64,000 nucleotides of DNA from the NCBI GenBank assembly GCA_945890485.1, contig CAMDCN010000006.1, forward strand, positions 124,001 through 188,000, read 5' to 3'. The translations under genes and the position numbers were made by a program. Source of the DNA: Candidatus Sulfopaludibacter sp. SbA3 (lineage in GTDB: Bacteria > Acidobacteriota > Terriglobia > Bryobacterales > Bryobacteraceae). The notes beneath the pieces were generated by a model. The model was not told where the DNA came from. It worked only from the letters and a program-made list of their open reading frames with translations, and did no database searches. Positions 8,815 to 17,470 of the stretch are shown in pieces. Position 1 is the stretch's first letter, and each line of letters begins with the position of its first letter.

Positions 8815-9846
8815 GTGGTATTGCGCATTCCTGCACTCCTGACCCTCGCTCTGGGCCTTCTACAGGCCCAGAGCCCTTCTCCTTCGCTCCCCACGATTGG
8901 CATCATCGACTTCTTCGGTGTCCGCAAAGCGAGCGTCGAACGCCTGAAAAAGGCTCTTGGCGTCGCCGAGGGTGGCCCTCTGCCGCGGTCGAAGGCGGAG
9001 GTGGAAGACAAGATGGAGCTGATTAATGGCGTCGTCCGCGCCCGCCTTGAAGCGGTGTGCTGTGAGGATGGCAAGGCCGTTCTCTATATTGGGGTTGAAG
9101 AGCGCGGCGCCCCGGCGTTCAACTACCGCGAGGCTCCCGAGGGCACGGCGAAGCTCCCCGAGGAAGTGGTCGATGCCTACCTCGACTTCTTCGAAAAGCT
9201 GCAAACGGCGATCCGGCAAGGGGATATCGTGGAGGACCTGACGCGCGGCCACAGCATTATGGCGAACCGCGAGGCGCAGGCGGCGCAACTGAAGTTTCTG
9301 CCCTTGGCCGAAACTCACGAGGCGGTTCTCCGCGAAGTGCTCCGCAATAGCGAAGACGAGGTGGAGCGCGCGATGGCCGCCTATGTCATCGCCTACGTTC
9401 CGAAGAAGGCCACCATCGTGAACGACCTGCAGTATGCGCTGCAGGATCCCAACGACGGTGTCCGCAACAACGCCATGCGCTCGTTGCTTGGGTTGACCAT
9501 CCTCAGCGAAAAGCAGCCCAAACTTGGCTTAAAGGTCAGCCCTACCTGGTTCGTCGAGCAGTTGAACTCCCTCGTGTGGAGCGACCGCAACAAGGCCGCC
9601 ACGGCGCTCCTGACGTTAACGGAGAAGCGGGACGCGGGTCTGCTCGAGATGCTGCGCGACCGCGCTGTTGACTCGTTGATCGACATGGCCCGCTGGCGGC
9701 ACCTAAGCCACGCTCTGCCGGGCTACATTCTGCTCGGCCGGATGGCGGGTATCGAAGAGGCGCGGCTACAGGCGGCCTGGAGCGAGGGCAAGCACCAGCC
9801 GTTTAACGAAGAGATCATCCGCGAACTGACCCGGAAGAAGAAGTAG
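8815..9846 (+). CDS. Secreted protein with HEAT-like repeats, function unknown
   Basis: 343 residues starting at a GTG, with a signal peptide (MVLRIPALLTLALGLLQAQS). The first domain (GIIDFFGVRKASVERLKKAL) resembles a POTRA-type beta-alpha unit by eye, which is only a guess. The second half is helical with HEAT-like units (VLREVLRNSEDEVERAMAA; ALQDPNDGVRNNAMRSLLGL). Such repeats usually bind other proteins. Likely periplasmic. The plus-strand gene upstream ends 30 bases before it. Confidence 0.7.
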   Translation: MVLRIPALLTLALGLLQAQSPSPSLPTIGIIDFFGVRKASVERLKKALGVAEGGPLPRSKAEVEDKMELINGVVRARLEAVCCEDGKAVLYIGVEERGAPAFNYREAPEGTAKLPEEVVDAYLDFFEKLQTAIRQGDIVEDLTRGHSIMANREAQAAQLKFLPLAETHEAVLREVLRNSEDEVERAMAAYVIAYVPKKATIVNDLQYALQDPNDGVRNNAMRSLLGLTILSEKQPKLGLKVSPTWFVEQLNSLVWSDRNKAATALLTLTEKRDAGLLEMLRDRAVDSLIDMARWRHLSHALPGYILLGRMAGIEEARLQAAWSEGKHQPFNEEIIRELTRKKK

Positions 9847-9849
9847 CGG

Positions 9850-10695
9850 TTACCGCAACTTCCGCTCTTTCAGAAAGGCAATCAGCGCCGCCGGATCGTC
9901 CGTGATGATGGCATCGACCTTGGCCGCCACTAGCTTTTCCCAATCGGCGGGGGTATTCGCGGTCCACGGCACCACCTGCAAACCCGCTGCGTGGGCAGCC
10001 GCGACTTTCTCCGGGGTCACCAACTGGTGAATCGGGCTGACGATCGTCGAATCGCCCGCCTTGGCAACTTCGACGAAATCCCGCCCGGCCTCTTCCCGCT
10101 TGGTTGGAAACAGCGCGCTCCGCCGGATCTCCGGCGCTATTCGCTTCATCGCGTGCAACGTCCGGTAGTCAAAACTCTGCAGAATCACCCGCTTTTCAAG
10201 GCCATGCTTCTTCACGACCGCCAGCACCAACCGGACAAACTCCTCCGGAGCCGGGGTCCACTCCGGATGCGCCGGCGCCATCTTGGTTTCGATGTTGAAC
10301 TCCACGTTGGCCTTCTTCGCCAGGGTGAAGACGGCATCGAGGGTCGGCACCCGCGTCCCGGGAATCGCTTGCTGCTTCGGGAACTGGGGATTGGCCTTGG
10401 CGCCGCAATCCCATTTCTGGAGCTCGGCGAAGGTCATCTCCCGGATCACTCGCGTCGCCCCCGCCGGCCCCTCGCAGTAGGCCGGGTTCATCGTCTCATC
10501 GTGCGAGACCACGACGACGTTATCCTTCGTCACGGCCATATCGAGTTCGAGGACGTCGACAACCTGTTCCATCGCGTATTGAAACGCCGGGATCGTGTTC
10601 TCCGGCCGGACTGCCCGCGCGCCACGGTGCCCATGGACCTGAATCTGCGCCGTCATCATCGTCGTCATGACCAAGAGTAAAATAAGGGGTCGCAC
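9850..10695 (-). CDS. Secreted glycerophosphodiester phosphodiesterase
   Basis: Hydrolyses glycerophosphodiesters to glycerol-3-phosphate and an alcohol in the periplasm. The family motif HGHRGARAVRPENT (residues 21-34) gives one catalytic histidine, ELDMAVTKDNVVVVSHDE gives the metal ligands and second histidine, and VDAIITDDP closes the barrel. A signal peptide (MRPLILLLVMTTMMTA) precedes the domain. Length 281 residues is normal. It converges on the HEAT-like gene with a three-base gap and diverges from the Gfo/Idh/MocA gene. Confidence 0.92.
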   Translation of the reverse strand: MRPLILLLVMTTMMTAQIQVHGHRGARAVRPENTIPAFQYAMEQVVDVLELDMAVTKDNVVVVSHDETMNPAYCEGPAGATRVIREMTFAELQKWDCGAKANPQFPKQQAIPGTRVPTLDAVFTLAKKANVEFNIETKMAPAHPEWTPAPEEFVRLVLAVVKKHGLEKRVILQSFDYRTLHAMKRIAPEIRRSALFPTKREEAGRDFVEVAKAGDSTIVSPIHQLVTPEKVAAAHAAGLQVVPWTANTPADWEKLVAAKVDAIITDDPAALIAFLKERKLR

Positions 10696-10747
10696 CCGAC
10701 CAATCTAGCAAGCTCACATTGCAAACGCGTAACGACAAAGGACGCCT

Positions 10748-12061
10748 ATGAACCGCCGTCAAGCTCTCGCTCTTACCGCTCTCAGCTACTCCCGCATTCT
10801 CGGCGCGAACGACCGCCTGCGGATGGGCTTCATCGGCCTCGGCAACCGCGGAGACCAGGTGCATGACGGATTTCTCGAATTCGGCGACTCCCAGACCGTG
10901 GCCGTCTGTGACCTCCGCGACGATTACCTGGACTTTGCCGCGAAGAAGTCTCGCTCGACGCCGGTTCGCTATACGGACTACCGGAAGCTGCTCGAAGACA
11001 AGAACGTCGACGCCGTCGCCATCGCGACGCCCGACCATTGGCACGCCATCATGATGATCGACGCGTGCCGCGCCGGCAAGGACGTCTATGTCGAAAAGCC
11101 GCTCTCGCTGACGGTGGCGGAAGGCCGCCGCATGGTGCAGGTGGCTGGAGAGACGAAGCGGATCGTTCAGGTCGGCATCCAGCGCCGCAGCTCGAAGATG
11201 CTGCAGGAAGCCGTCGCGTACTTGAAGGGCGGGGAACTGGGCCACATCACCGTCGCCCGCGGATTCCACGTGCAGAACGAAGCCCCGAACGGCATCGGCA
11301 TGGCGCCGGACGCTCCGCCCCCCAGCGCGGAGCTGTGGGAGCAGTGGCTGGGCCCGGCACCGAAAGTGCCGTTCAACCGGAATCGCGCGTTTTACAATTT
11401 CCGCTGGTTCTATGACTACTCCGGCGGCCAGATCACCAACTTTGGCGTCCACTACATGGACATGCTGCGGTGGGCCTGCCAGAAGCGGTCGCCTCGCTCC
11501 GTGGTCGCGATGGGCGGGCGATTTGCCGTCAAGGACAACCGAGAGATTCCGGATACCTGCGAAGTACTGTGGGACTTCGGCGACATGATGATGGTCTTCG
11601 TGCAGTACAACGCCAACGCCGCGCCCGCTTCCGCGGCCCGTGGAGCCGAGATGGAGATTCGCGGCACCAAAGGGACGATGTACATCTACGGCAACAAATG
11701 GGAGGTGGTCCCGGAGCGCTACACCGACATGCTGTTTGGGCAACGCACCCCGCTCGACCGGGAGTCAGAGCGCGGCTACAACCCGTCGAAGAAGGCAACC
11801 ATCGAGGGACGGTCCATGGAAGGCGCCAGCTCGACGCCGCCCCATGTGCGCAACTTTATTGACGCCGTGAAAGCGCGCGTCGCGCCGAGTTGCCCAATTG
11901 AGGAGGGGCACATCTCGACTTCGAATACGATCCTCGGCCATATCTCGCTGCGGACCCGCGCGCTGCTCGATTGGGATGCCAATGCTGAACGATTCACGAA
12001 CAATGAGGCCGCCAACAAGCTGTTGAGCTACAAGTACCGGGCGCCGTACAAGCTGGGTTAG
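10748..12061 (+). CDS. Gfo/Idh/MocA-family oxidoreductase, probably exported
   Basis: NAD(P)-dependent sugar or polyol dehydrogenase family, 437 residues. The nucleotide-binding loop is GFIGLGNRG (residues 28-35), and the family lysine lies in EKPLS at about 116-120. The N-terminus MNRRQALALTALSYSRILGA resembles the short twin-arginine-type leaders common on these enzymes in Acidobacteriota and Planctomycetota. The C-terminal domain has the GGQITNFGVHYMDMLRW element of the family. Substrate unknown. Its 3' end overlaps the convergent Cys-rich gene by four bases. Confidence 0.9.
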   Translation: MNRRQALALTALSYSRILGANDRLRMGFIGLGNRGDQVHDGFLEFGDSQTVAVCDLRDDYLDFAAKKSRSTPVRYTDYRKLLEDKNVDAVAIATPDHWHAIMMIDACRAGKDVYVEKPLSLTVAEGRRMVQVAGETKRIVQVGIQRRSSKMLQEAVAYLKGGELGHITVARGFHVQNEAPNGIGMAPDAPPPSAELWEQWLGPAPKVPFNRNRAFYNFRWFYDYSGGQITNFGVHYMDMLRWACQKRSPRSVVAMGGRFAVKDNREIPDTCEVLWDFGDMMMVFVQYNANAAPASAARGAEMEIRGTKGTMYIYGNKWEVVPERYTDMLFGQRTPLDRESERGYNPSKKATIEGRSMEGASSTPPHVRNFIDAVKARVAPSCPIEEGHISTSNTILGHISLRTRALLDWDANAERFTNNEAANKLLSYKYRAPYKLG

Positions 12062-12234
12062 CCGGCCGACGGCTGCTTGCGATCAAGCGGCACTTCGCAT
12101 TGGCAGCAGTCGCTGCAGCGCAGGCACTTGTGGCAACGGTGGAGTACACAGGTATCTTTGGTGCACCAAACGCAAAGGTCGCGCGAGGGATCACCACAGA
12201 TGGCGCACTCAAAGGTGGGAGCGTTGGGATTCAA
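12058..12234 (-). CDS. 58-residue cysteine-rich small protein (probable zinc-binding)
   Basis: A short gene easily missed because it uses a TTG start. The start lies in the sequence ATTGA, overlapping the TGA of the upstream gene, with AAAGAGG about nine bases before it. The product holds 11 cysteines in 58 residues: CAIC (10-13), CVWC (21-24), C29, C34, C37, C40, C43, C44 and C46, plus two histidines. The pairs suggest two or more treble-clef or ribbon-like zinc sites. It is the last gene of a minus-strand set (FecR protein, hypothetical, this). Function unknown. The Cys spacing and coupled start argue that it is real. Confidence 0.62.
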   Translation of the reverse strand: MNPNAPTFECAICGDPSRDLCVWCTKDTCVLHRCHKCLRCSDCCQCEVPLDRKQPSAG

Positions 12235-12821
12235 TCCTTGGCCTCTTTCGGTGCAGCCGGCCGCTTTTTCGCTGCGGGCGGCTGCTTGCTCAAGACACTC
12301 CGGCAGCGTTGGGCTTCGGTATCCATTACCTGCAATTCAGACTCGCGCGTGGCGGCGAGGTCTTTCATGTATTGCTCCAGAAAGTCACGGTTGGCTGCAT
12401 TCTCGTTGGCGATGCCCATGAGCAGATCCGCGATCGCGGGGTTCTGGTACCGCCGGACGCCCGCCGCGAGCGAGCCCAGCATCTGCTCCATCGATTGCAG
12501 CCGGAAGTAAGTGTCCATCGCGGACGTCACGCGGTTCGGGTCCTTGGCTAGCCGTTCGGCCGAAATCTGCAAGTAGGAGAGCGCCTTGCGCGTGTTCTGC
12601 CACTGCTGGACGTAGGCTTCCGGCGCGCCATTTTCCTTCCAGGCCTCGGGATTCAATTGGCCCAGGACCGGGTCTAACCGGTTCGCCGTGGCGACGAGCG
12701 CGGAGAGCTGTTTTCTGGTCTCCCACTCGGGCGGCAAACCTGCGGCCGGAGGCTGCGGACAAGCCAAGGCCGCAAACAGCGACCCTAGAACGAGACAACG
12801 GGTAGTCGTACTGATCCTCAC
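12231..12821 (-). CDS. Exported helical protein, function unknown
   Basis: 196 residues with a signal peptide or lipobox-like leader (CLVLGSLFAALACPQPP; a Cys follows LFAALA, so it may be a lipoprotein). The mature part is mostly helical with a Lys/Pro/Ala-rich tail. I recognise no domain. It begins nine bases after the FecR-like gene and overlaps the Cys-rich gene start, so the three are probably one operon. Confidence 0.65.
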   Translation of the reverse strand: MRISTTTRCLVLGSLFAALACPQPPAAGLPPEWETRKQLSALVATANRLDPVLGQLNPEAWKENGAPEAYVQQWQNTRKALSYLQISAERLAKDPNRVTSAMDTYFRLQSMEQMLGSLAAGVRRYQNPAIADLLMGIANENAANRDFLEQYMKDLAATRESELQVMDTEAQRCRSVLSKQPPAAKKRPAAPKEAKD

Positions 12822-12830
12822 TCCTTCAGT

Positions 12831-13628
12831 CTACAGCGGAGGCGGCGGGGGAGGAGGAGGCGGAGGCGGAGGAGGTGGCGGAGTGGCTTCGGTATCCGCC
12901 GGGCGTCCTCCGCCGGAGGGCACGCCTCCTGTCGGAGAGCCACCGCCGCGGGGGATCCGCATCATGATGTTGTAGTAGGCGTCGGTTGCTGCCTGCATGG
13001 TGCGGCGAAGCGCGCCGCCCTTGTCGAAGTTCTTTTGCGCCAACGGCTGATTCTTAAAGACGCGGACGTATTCGCCCGCATTCAACAACTTCGGCTCGCT
13101 CGGCGGGAGCAACGAATGCCGTACCGCGACCTGCCCTTCGTCGACGGTCACCAGGGTCGTCGCATCCTCGTCTTCAATCTGGACATCGAAGACGGTTCCC
13201 CGCACCGAGATAACCGCCGTAGGCGTCGTCACTCGATTGGGATTCGGCTGGCCTCCGAATTTTTGGATGTGCACCTTTACGCGGCCGAGATAAAGATCCA
13301 ACAGATCCTTCCAGCCGCCGGCGTTATTCCGGAAGATCACCCGGGAGTTCGGATACACCTCGAACGTGCTGCCATCGCTAACCTGGAACAGGGCAAAGCC
13401 ATCTGGGCCAGTCACGATAATCTGGCGCAGATTCACCCAGTCCCCTGGCTGCAGCGCCCACGGCGCACTGTCCTTGAGCACGGAAACTTGACCGTTGCTC
13501 TGTAAAACCTTGGCCGAACGTTCCCGCTCCGGCGAAAATAGAGACGGCGCTTGGGCAAACGAGATCGCCGTACACACGGCAGAAGCCACGACGAGGCGAA
13601 TCATCATTTGCGAAAACGAAGTTAGCAT
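12831..13628 (-). CDS. FecR-domain protein with poly-proline C-terminus
   Basis: Exported protein of about 265 residues with a FecR-type domain: KVLQSNGQVSVLKDSAPWAL, GDGFALFQVSDGSTFEVYPN-like core and TPTAVISVRGTVFDVQI. FecR domains usually sense outer-membrane signals or form periplasmic scaffolds. There is no anti-sigma zinc finger or cytoplasmic helix, so it is not a classical FecR regulator. The last residues are 15 consecutive prolines and a Leu. The ATG at 13607 would fit the signal peptide better (MMIRLVVASAVCTAISFAQ). It leads a three-gene minus-strand set. Confidence 0.75.
   Translation of the reverse strand: MLTSFSQMMIRLVVASAVCTAISFAQAPSLFSPERERSAKVLQSNGQVSVLKDSAPWALQPGDWVNLRQIIVTGPDGFALFQVSDGSTFEVYPNSRVIFRNNAGGWKDLLDLYLGRVKVHIQKFGGQPNPNRVTTPTAVISVRGTVFDVQIEDEDATTLVTVDEGQVAVRHSLLPPSEPKLLNAGEYVRVFKNQPLAQKNFDKGGALRRTMQAATDAYYNIMMRIPRGGGSPTGGVPSGGGRPADTEATPPPPPPPPPPPPPPPL
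12837..12881 (-). repeat. Poly-proline codon tract (G-rich on plus strand)
   Basis: Fifteen proline codons of all four kinds in a row. The plus strand is almost pure G with single C, A or T breaks, so it could slip in replication or form quadruplex DNA. Confidence 0.85.
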
Positions 13629-13848
13629 ACGGACATCGCGTAAACCGTTGCCGGTTCAGCGCACCTAAATTCTACCATCAAGTGGATCAGTCAACTGATG
13701 CCACTCCAATTGCAATGCAACTGAATGCCCCTTGGGGTACGTCCATCAAAATACTTTATAGATCAACAGCTTTGGCCGAGTCTGGCCGATAGATGTGGGT
13801 AAAATAGATCCAAGTCCTGGGTCAGCCGGCAACAGTTCCTCTCGATTC
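13629..13848. promoter_or_regulatory. Divergent intergenic region with operator-like repeats
   Basis: Largest gap in the window, between the FecR-like and BNR-repeat genes. It holds a palindrome ATCAGT-CA-ACTGAT (13686-13699), an imperfect direct repeat CAACTGATGCC / CAACTGAATGCC (13692-13702 and 13718-13729), and TGGCCGA twice at a 10-base period (13773-13779 and 13783-13789). TAAAAT at 13800-13805 is a possible -10 for the plus-strand gene. All by eye; no regulator is assigned. Confidence 0.4.
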
Positions 13849-15714
13849 ATGCGTCCCTTCCTTTTCATCGCGTTCGCGCTGCTGGCTACGGCCGGGGACA
13901 CCTTCGCGCAATGGCGCCGGCTGGGGAACGCCGCGGTGGACCTGCAGCTTTCCGGCCTCGCGACGGGACCTATGGACCGGGTGCAATTCCGAAGCGCTGA
14001 CGGCCGTCTGTTCGCCCGGGCTGGCGCGGGCCAGTGGTATTCCACCACGGATTTCGAATCATGGTCGCTGGAGGGATCTGAGCCTTCCACCAATTCTCTG
14101 CCAACGCCAATTCCGGACCGCCTGCCCGAGCCAGGTGCCATTCTGCGAGCAACGTCCGCCCGCGGTGTCATCTACGCGGCTGGGCAACACGTTTGGCGGT
14201 CCGATGACGGTGGCCGCTCGTGGACGAACCTGACCCAGTGGCGGCAGACTTCCTTGCTCGGCGCCGCCGCGGCTGATCTCGCTGTCTCCGCCAACGACCC
14301 GGCGTCGATTGCCGTCGCCACTGGCACAGGCGTTTGGCGCTCGGCTGATAGTGGACTCACCTGGTCGAGTTGCAATGCGGCCTTGCCGCACTTGCCGGTT
14401 CGCCGCATCCTCTCTCTACCGCGCGGATCCCAGGGCGCCCGCATCAGTTTTCTTTCCGCTCAGCCGGGCACCGCGGCGGCCTTTGAATGGCAACCCGGCG
14501 AGCGCACTGCTTGGCGGCCGGCTTCTGAACCTGCGCCGAATGCTACTCTGGTCGCCGCTTCCCGCCGCCTGGGAGCCATTGTCACTGTGGTGCAGGCACA
14601 GGGTGAATGGGCCTACGCCGGCTCCTCCGATGGCCGCTTGTGGACCTCGATGAACCGCGGCGCCGACTGGTCCGCTCCCGCCTTCAACCCCGGCGCTGCC
14701 GTAGAATCCATCTCCGTGGACGAGCGGGATCCTCGCCGGGCGATTGTCGTGCTCAGCCGCCAGGGGGCGGGCGCCGATACTTTGCGGACTCCCGCCGTCG
14801 CCTTGAGGACTTTAAATGGCGGCCTCTATTGGGACGACATCACCGCGAACCTGCCAGAGACGGCCGCGTTCGGGGTCACGGCCGATTTCTCGTCGAACGC
14901 CGTCTATGTGGCCACCCTTGGCGGACTCTACCAGGCTGACCTCACCGCCCCGTCGTGGACCCGGCTCTCGGGAGGAGGTCTGCCAGCGTCTCCGGTCCTC
15001 GATGTCCGGCTCGATGCCGCCGGCAACCAACTCTTCGCCGCCGTGTACGGCTTCGGCTTGTACACCGCGATCGCCCCGCACCGCGGCCGCGAACTCCGCG
15101 TGGTCCACGCCGCCGATTACACCGCCCGCCCGGCATCCCCCGGCGCGCTGCTCAGTATTCTCGGCGCCCGGGTGACTGATGTGACTGCTGGCGGACGACC
15201 GGCCTCCATACTTCCGTCTTCCGCGGCCGAGACTCACGTCCAGCTTCCCTATGACCTCACCGGCTCCGGCGTTGCGCTCTCCTTCCTCGCCGCCAACCAG
15301 CGGATCTCCCTAGGGCTCCCGCTACAACCCTCCTCGCCCGCCATTTTCGTCGACCCGGATGGCTCACCGCTGGCGCTCGATGGGGAATCCGGTGTCCTGC
15401 TCGATGCCCAGAATCCAGCGCGTGCCGCCTCTACCGTCCAGTTTCTTCTCAGCGGCCTTGGCCGGGTGGCGCCCGATTGGCCAGCCGGTCAGCCGGCACC
15501 CCTCGAAAACTTGCCGCAAGTGGTAGCCGACGTAAAGGCGTATCTGGACGGCGTGCCGCTTGAGGTTCTGCGGGCCACCCTGGCGCCCGGATACATTGGC
15601 TTTTATCTTGTCGAAGTGCGCCTTCCCAGCCTCGTCAATAGCGGTCCGGCCGAATTTCAAATCGAGGCGGGCAACGTTTTGAGCAATCGGGTGCGTCTAC
15701 ATATTGAACCGTAA
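13849..15714 (+). CDS. Secreted BNR/sialidase-like beta-propeller protein with Solibacter-type C-terminal domain
   Basis: About 621 residues. A signal peptide (MRPFLFIAFALLATAGDTFA) is followed by repeated Asp-box-like units (WRSDDGGRSWTNL, WRSADSGLTWSSC, WTSMNRGADWSAP), the mark of a BNR propeller. From about residue 430 a beta-sandwich begins (ASPGALLSILGARV; AETHVQLPYDL; LLSGLGRVAPDWPAGQPAP; LAPGYIGFYLVEVRLP). It matches what I recall of the TIGR03437 family found mostly in Solibacter-like genomes. The start at 13849 is chosen for the signal peptide; the frame is open from 13795. First gene of a four-gene plus-strand set. Confidence 0.82.
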   Translation: MRPFLFIAFALLATAGDTFAQWRRLGNAAVDLQLSGLATGPMDRVQFRSADGRLFARAGAGQWYSTTDFESWSLEGSEPSTNSLPTPIPDRLPEPGAILRATSARGVIYAAGQHVWRSDDGGRSWTNLTQWRQTSLLGAAAADLAVSANDPASIAVATGTGVWRSADSGLTWSSCNAALPHLPVRRILSLPRGSQGARISFLSAQPGTAAAFEWQPGERTAWRPASEPAPNATLVAASRRLGAIVTVVQAQGEWAYAGSSDGRLWTSMNRGADWSAPAFNPGAAVESISVDERDPRRAIVVLSRQGAGADTLRTPAVALRTLNGGLYWDDITANLPETAAFGVTADFSSNAVYVATLGGLYQADLTAPSWTRLSGGGLPASPVLDVRLDAAGNQLFAAVYGFGLYTAIAPHRGRELRVVHAADYTARPASPGALLSILGARVTDVTAGGRPASILPSSAAETHVQLPYDLTGSGVALSFLAANQRISLGLPLQPSSPAIFVDPDGSPLALDGESGVLLDAQNPARAASTVQFLLSGLGRVAPDWPAGQPAPLENLPQVVADVKAYLDGVPLEVLRATLAPGYIGFYLVEVRLPSLVNSGPAEFQIEAGNVLSNRVRLHIEP

Positions 15715-15735
15715 GGGCTCTGTAAGGAATTTTTT

Positions 15736-16272
15736 ATGCGCTATCTCGCTTTTCTATTGCCGCTGTTTTTGTTTGGTCAGGCCCCGCCTGAAAAGAAGAC
15801 TCCGAAGCTTGCCCCCTACTATCCGACTCCCGAAGTGATCGTCGAAAAGATGCTGCAACTCGGCAGCGTCAAGAAAGGCGAAAAGGTGTTTGATCTTGGC
15901 AGCGGCGACGGGCGCATCGTCATCATAGCGGCTGAGAAATTCGGCGCCAATGCGGTCGGCGTGGAGTTCGACAAAGACCTTTATCAGCAAAGCTCTGACC
16001 GGATCAAACGGCTCGGCCTCTCGGAACGCGCCAAAATCATCCATGGCGATCTGCTCGAGCAGGACTATACCAGCGCTGATGTCATCACGGTGTACCTATT
16101 GCCGGTTTCGAACGAAAAGGTGCGTCCGCTTCTCGAAAAACAGCTTAAGAAAGGGGCTCGTATCGTCGCCCACGATTTCACGATCGCCGGTTGGACGCCC
16201 GAGAAAGAAGTGTCGATCGACGACGACGGCGAAGGCCGTAGTCACACGTTATACTTGTATCGCCGACCCTAA
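15736..16272 (+). CDS. Class I SAM-dependent methyltransferase with predicted signal peptide
   Basis: 178 residues. The SAM site is FDLGSGDGRIVIIAAEKFGA and the acidic loop AVGVEFD. This wording is close to the FAM173-type lysine methyltransferases. Ahead of it is a hydrophobic leader (MRYLAFLLPLFLFGQ) that looks like a signal peptide. That is odd for an enzyme needing a cytoplasmic cofactor; it may be a membrane anchor instead. GTAAGGA lies just before the ATG. It starts 21 bases after the BNR gene and is followed closely by the histidine kinase. Target unknown. Confidence 0.8.
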   Translation: MRYLAFLLPLFLFGQAPPEKKTPKLAPYYPTPEVIVEKMLQLGSVKKGEKVFDLGSGDGRIVIIAAEKFGANAVGVEFDKDLYQQSSDRIKRLGLSERAKIIHGDLLEQDYTSADVITVYLLPVSNEKVRPLLEKQLKKGARIVAHDFTIAGWTPEKEVSIDDDGEGRSHTLYLYRRP

Positions 16273-16291
16273 TCAGTCGGCCTGATTCCAC

Positions 16292-17470
16292 GTGGCCTCC
16301 CCCCCTGTTGAAAAGCCCGCCGCGGCCGAACCGATTTCGCTGGCCCTGAACTGGAGAACCGCCTTAGCTGTCTTCCGGGCTGTCCTCGCGGTGTTGTGCT
16401 TGGGTCTGTCGCTCTCCGGATCCAATCCGAACACTCGAAATTTCGCCTTTCTCTGGGCCGGATTCACCCTCTATGCCGTGGTCGTCATCTTCTGGCGCCG
16501 GCTTGATCGTGATTTCCCGCTCTTCAGTCTACTCGTCGATACCGTTTTCCTACTCATTTGCGCCGCGCTGCCATTCGAGTACTCTGCCGGCATCACGTCG
16601 CTCTTCTATCTGTTTGTCCTCCTCGTCGCCGCTCTGCTGCATACGACCCGCGAAGTGGTGATTGTGATCGCGCTGACCATCGCCTTCTTCTATGCAGCCC
16701 GGCCGACAGAGATCGTTGTCCTCTCTCCCTCTCTACTGCTTTCCGGCATGGCGGTCACCATCATGGCGCTTCAAAAGAAGGCCTTGCAGGATCGGCTCTC
16801 CGCCGCCGCCAAACAATCGGTCATGTTCCGCTCGGAAGCTGAGCATGCCCGGGAAGCAGAACGTCAACGGATGGCCGCCGATTTCCACGACGGCCCTCTG
16901 CAGAGCTTCGTCGGCCTGCAGATGCGCCTCGAGGTCGTCAGGAAAATTCTGGAACGCGATCCGAAACTGGCCATGGAAGAGATTGTTCAGCTTCAAGAGC
17001 TTTCGAAAATGCAGGCCGCTGAACTCCGCGCCTTCGTCCGAAGCATGCGCCCGGTGGAGGTCGACGGCGCCGGTCTGGTGCCCTCGTTACGCAAGCTTGT
17101 CGAAGGCTTTGGCAAAGAGAGCGGAATTTCGGCCAACTTCGTCGGGGGGAACACCCGCGTCAGCCCGGATTCGCAAAGCTCTCTCGAAATCCTCCAAGTG
17201 GTTCGAGAAGCCCTCCACAATGTCCAGAAGCATTCCAAGGCCTCCCGCGTTACCGTCGGCGTCGGCCGGGAAGGCAACACCTTCGAACTATCGATCGAAG
17301 ACGATGGCACCGGATTCCCGTTCAGCGGCGCGTATACCCTCGAAGAACTCGAACTCCTGCGCCTGGGCCCGATCTCTATTCGCCGCCGCGTCCGCATTTT
17401 GGGCGGCGAGATGATGCTTGATTCCCAGCCCGGCAAAGGGGCGTCGCTAAAAATTCGCGTCCCGGTATGA
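16292..17470 (+). CDS. Sensor histidine kinase, HisKA_3 (NarL/DesK-type)
   Basis: 392 residues from a GTG start. The N-terminal half has about five or six membrane helices. A short coiled coil leads to the phosphoacceptor box FHDGPLQ (H199) and then to the ATPase domain, with DDGTGFPF and PGKGASLKIRVPV. The family usually pairs with a LuxR-type response regulator, but none is next to it, so it is an orphan here. It lies between the methyltransferase and the lipoprotein and overlaps the latter by four bases. Confidence 0.9.
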   Translation: MASPPVEKPAAAEPISLALNWRTALAVFRAVLAVLCLGLSLSGSNPNTRNFAFLWAGFTLYAVVVIFWRRLDRDFPLFSLLVDTVFLLICAALPFEYSAGITSLFYLFVLLVAALLHTTREVVIVIALTIAFFYAARPTEIVVLSPSLLLSGMAVTIMALQKKALQDRLSAAAKQSVMFRSEAEHAREAERQRMAADFHDGPLQSFVGLQMRLEVVRKILERDPKLAMEEIVQLQELSKMQAAELRAFVRSMRPVEVDGAGLVPSLRKLVEGFGKESGISANFVGGNTRVSPDSQSSLEILQVVREALHNVQKHSKASRVTVGVGREGNTFELSIEDDGTGFPFSGAYTLEELELLRLGPISIRRRVRILGGEMMLDSQPGKGASLKIRVPV

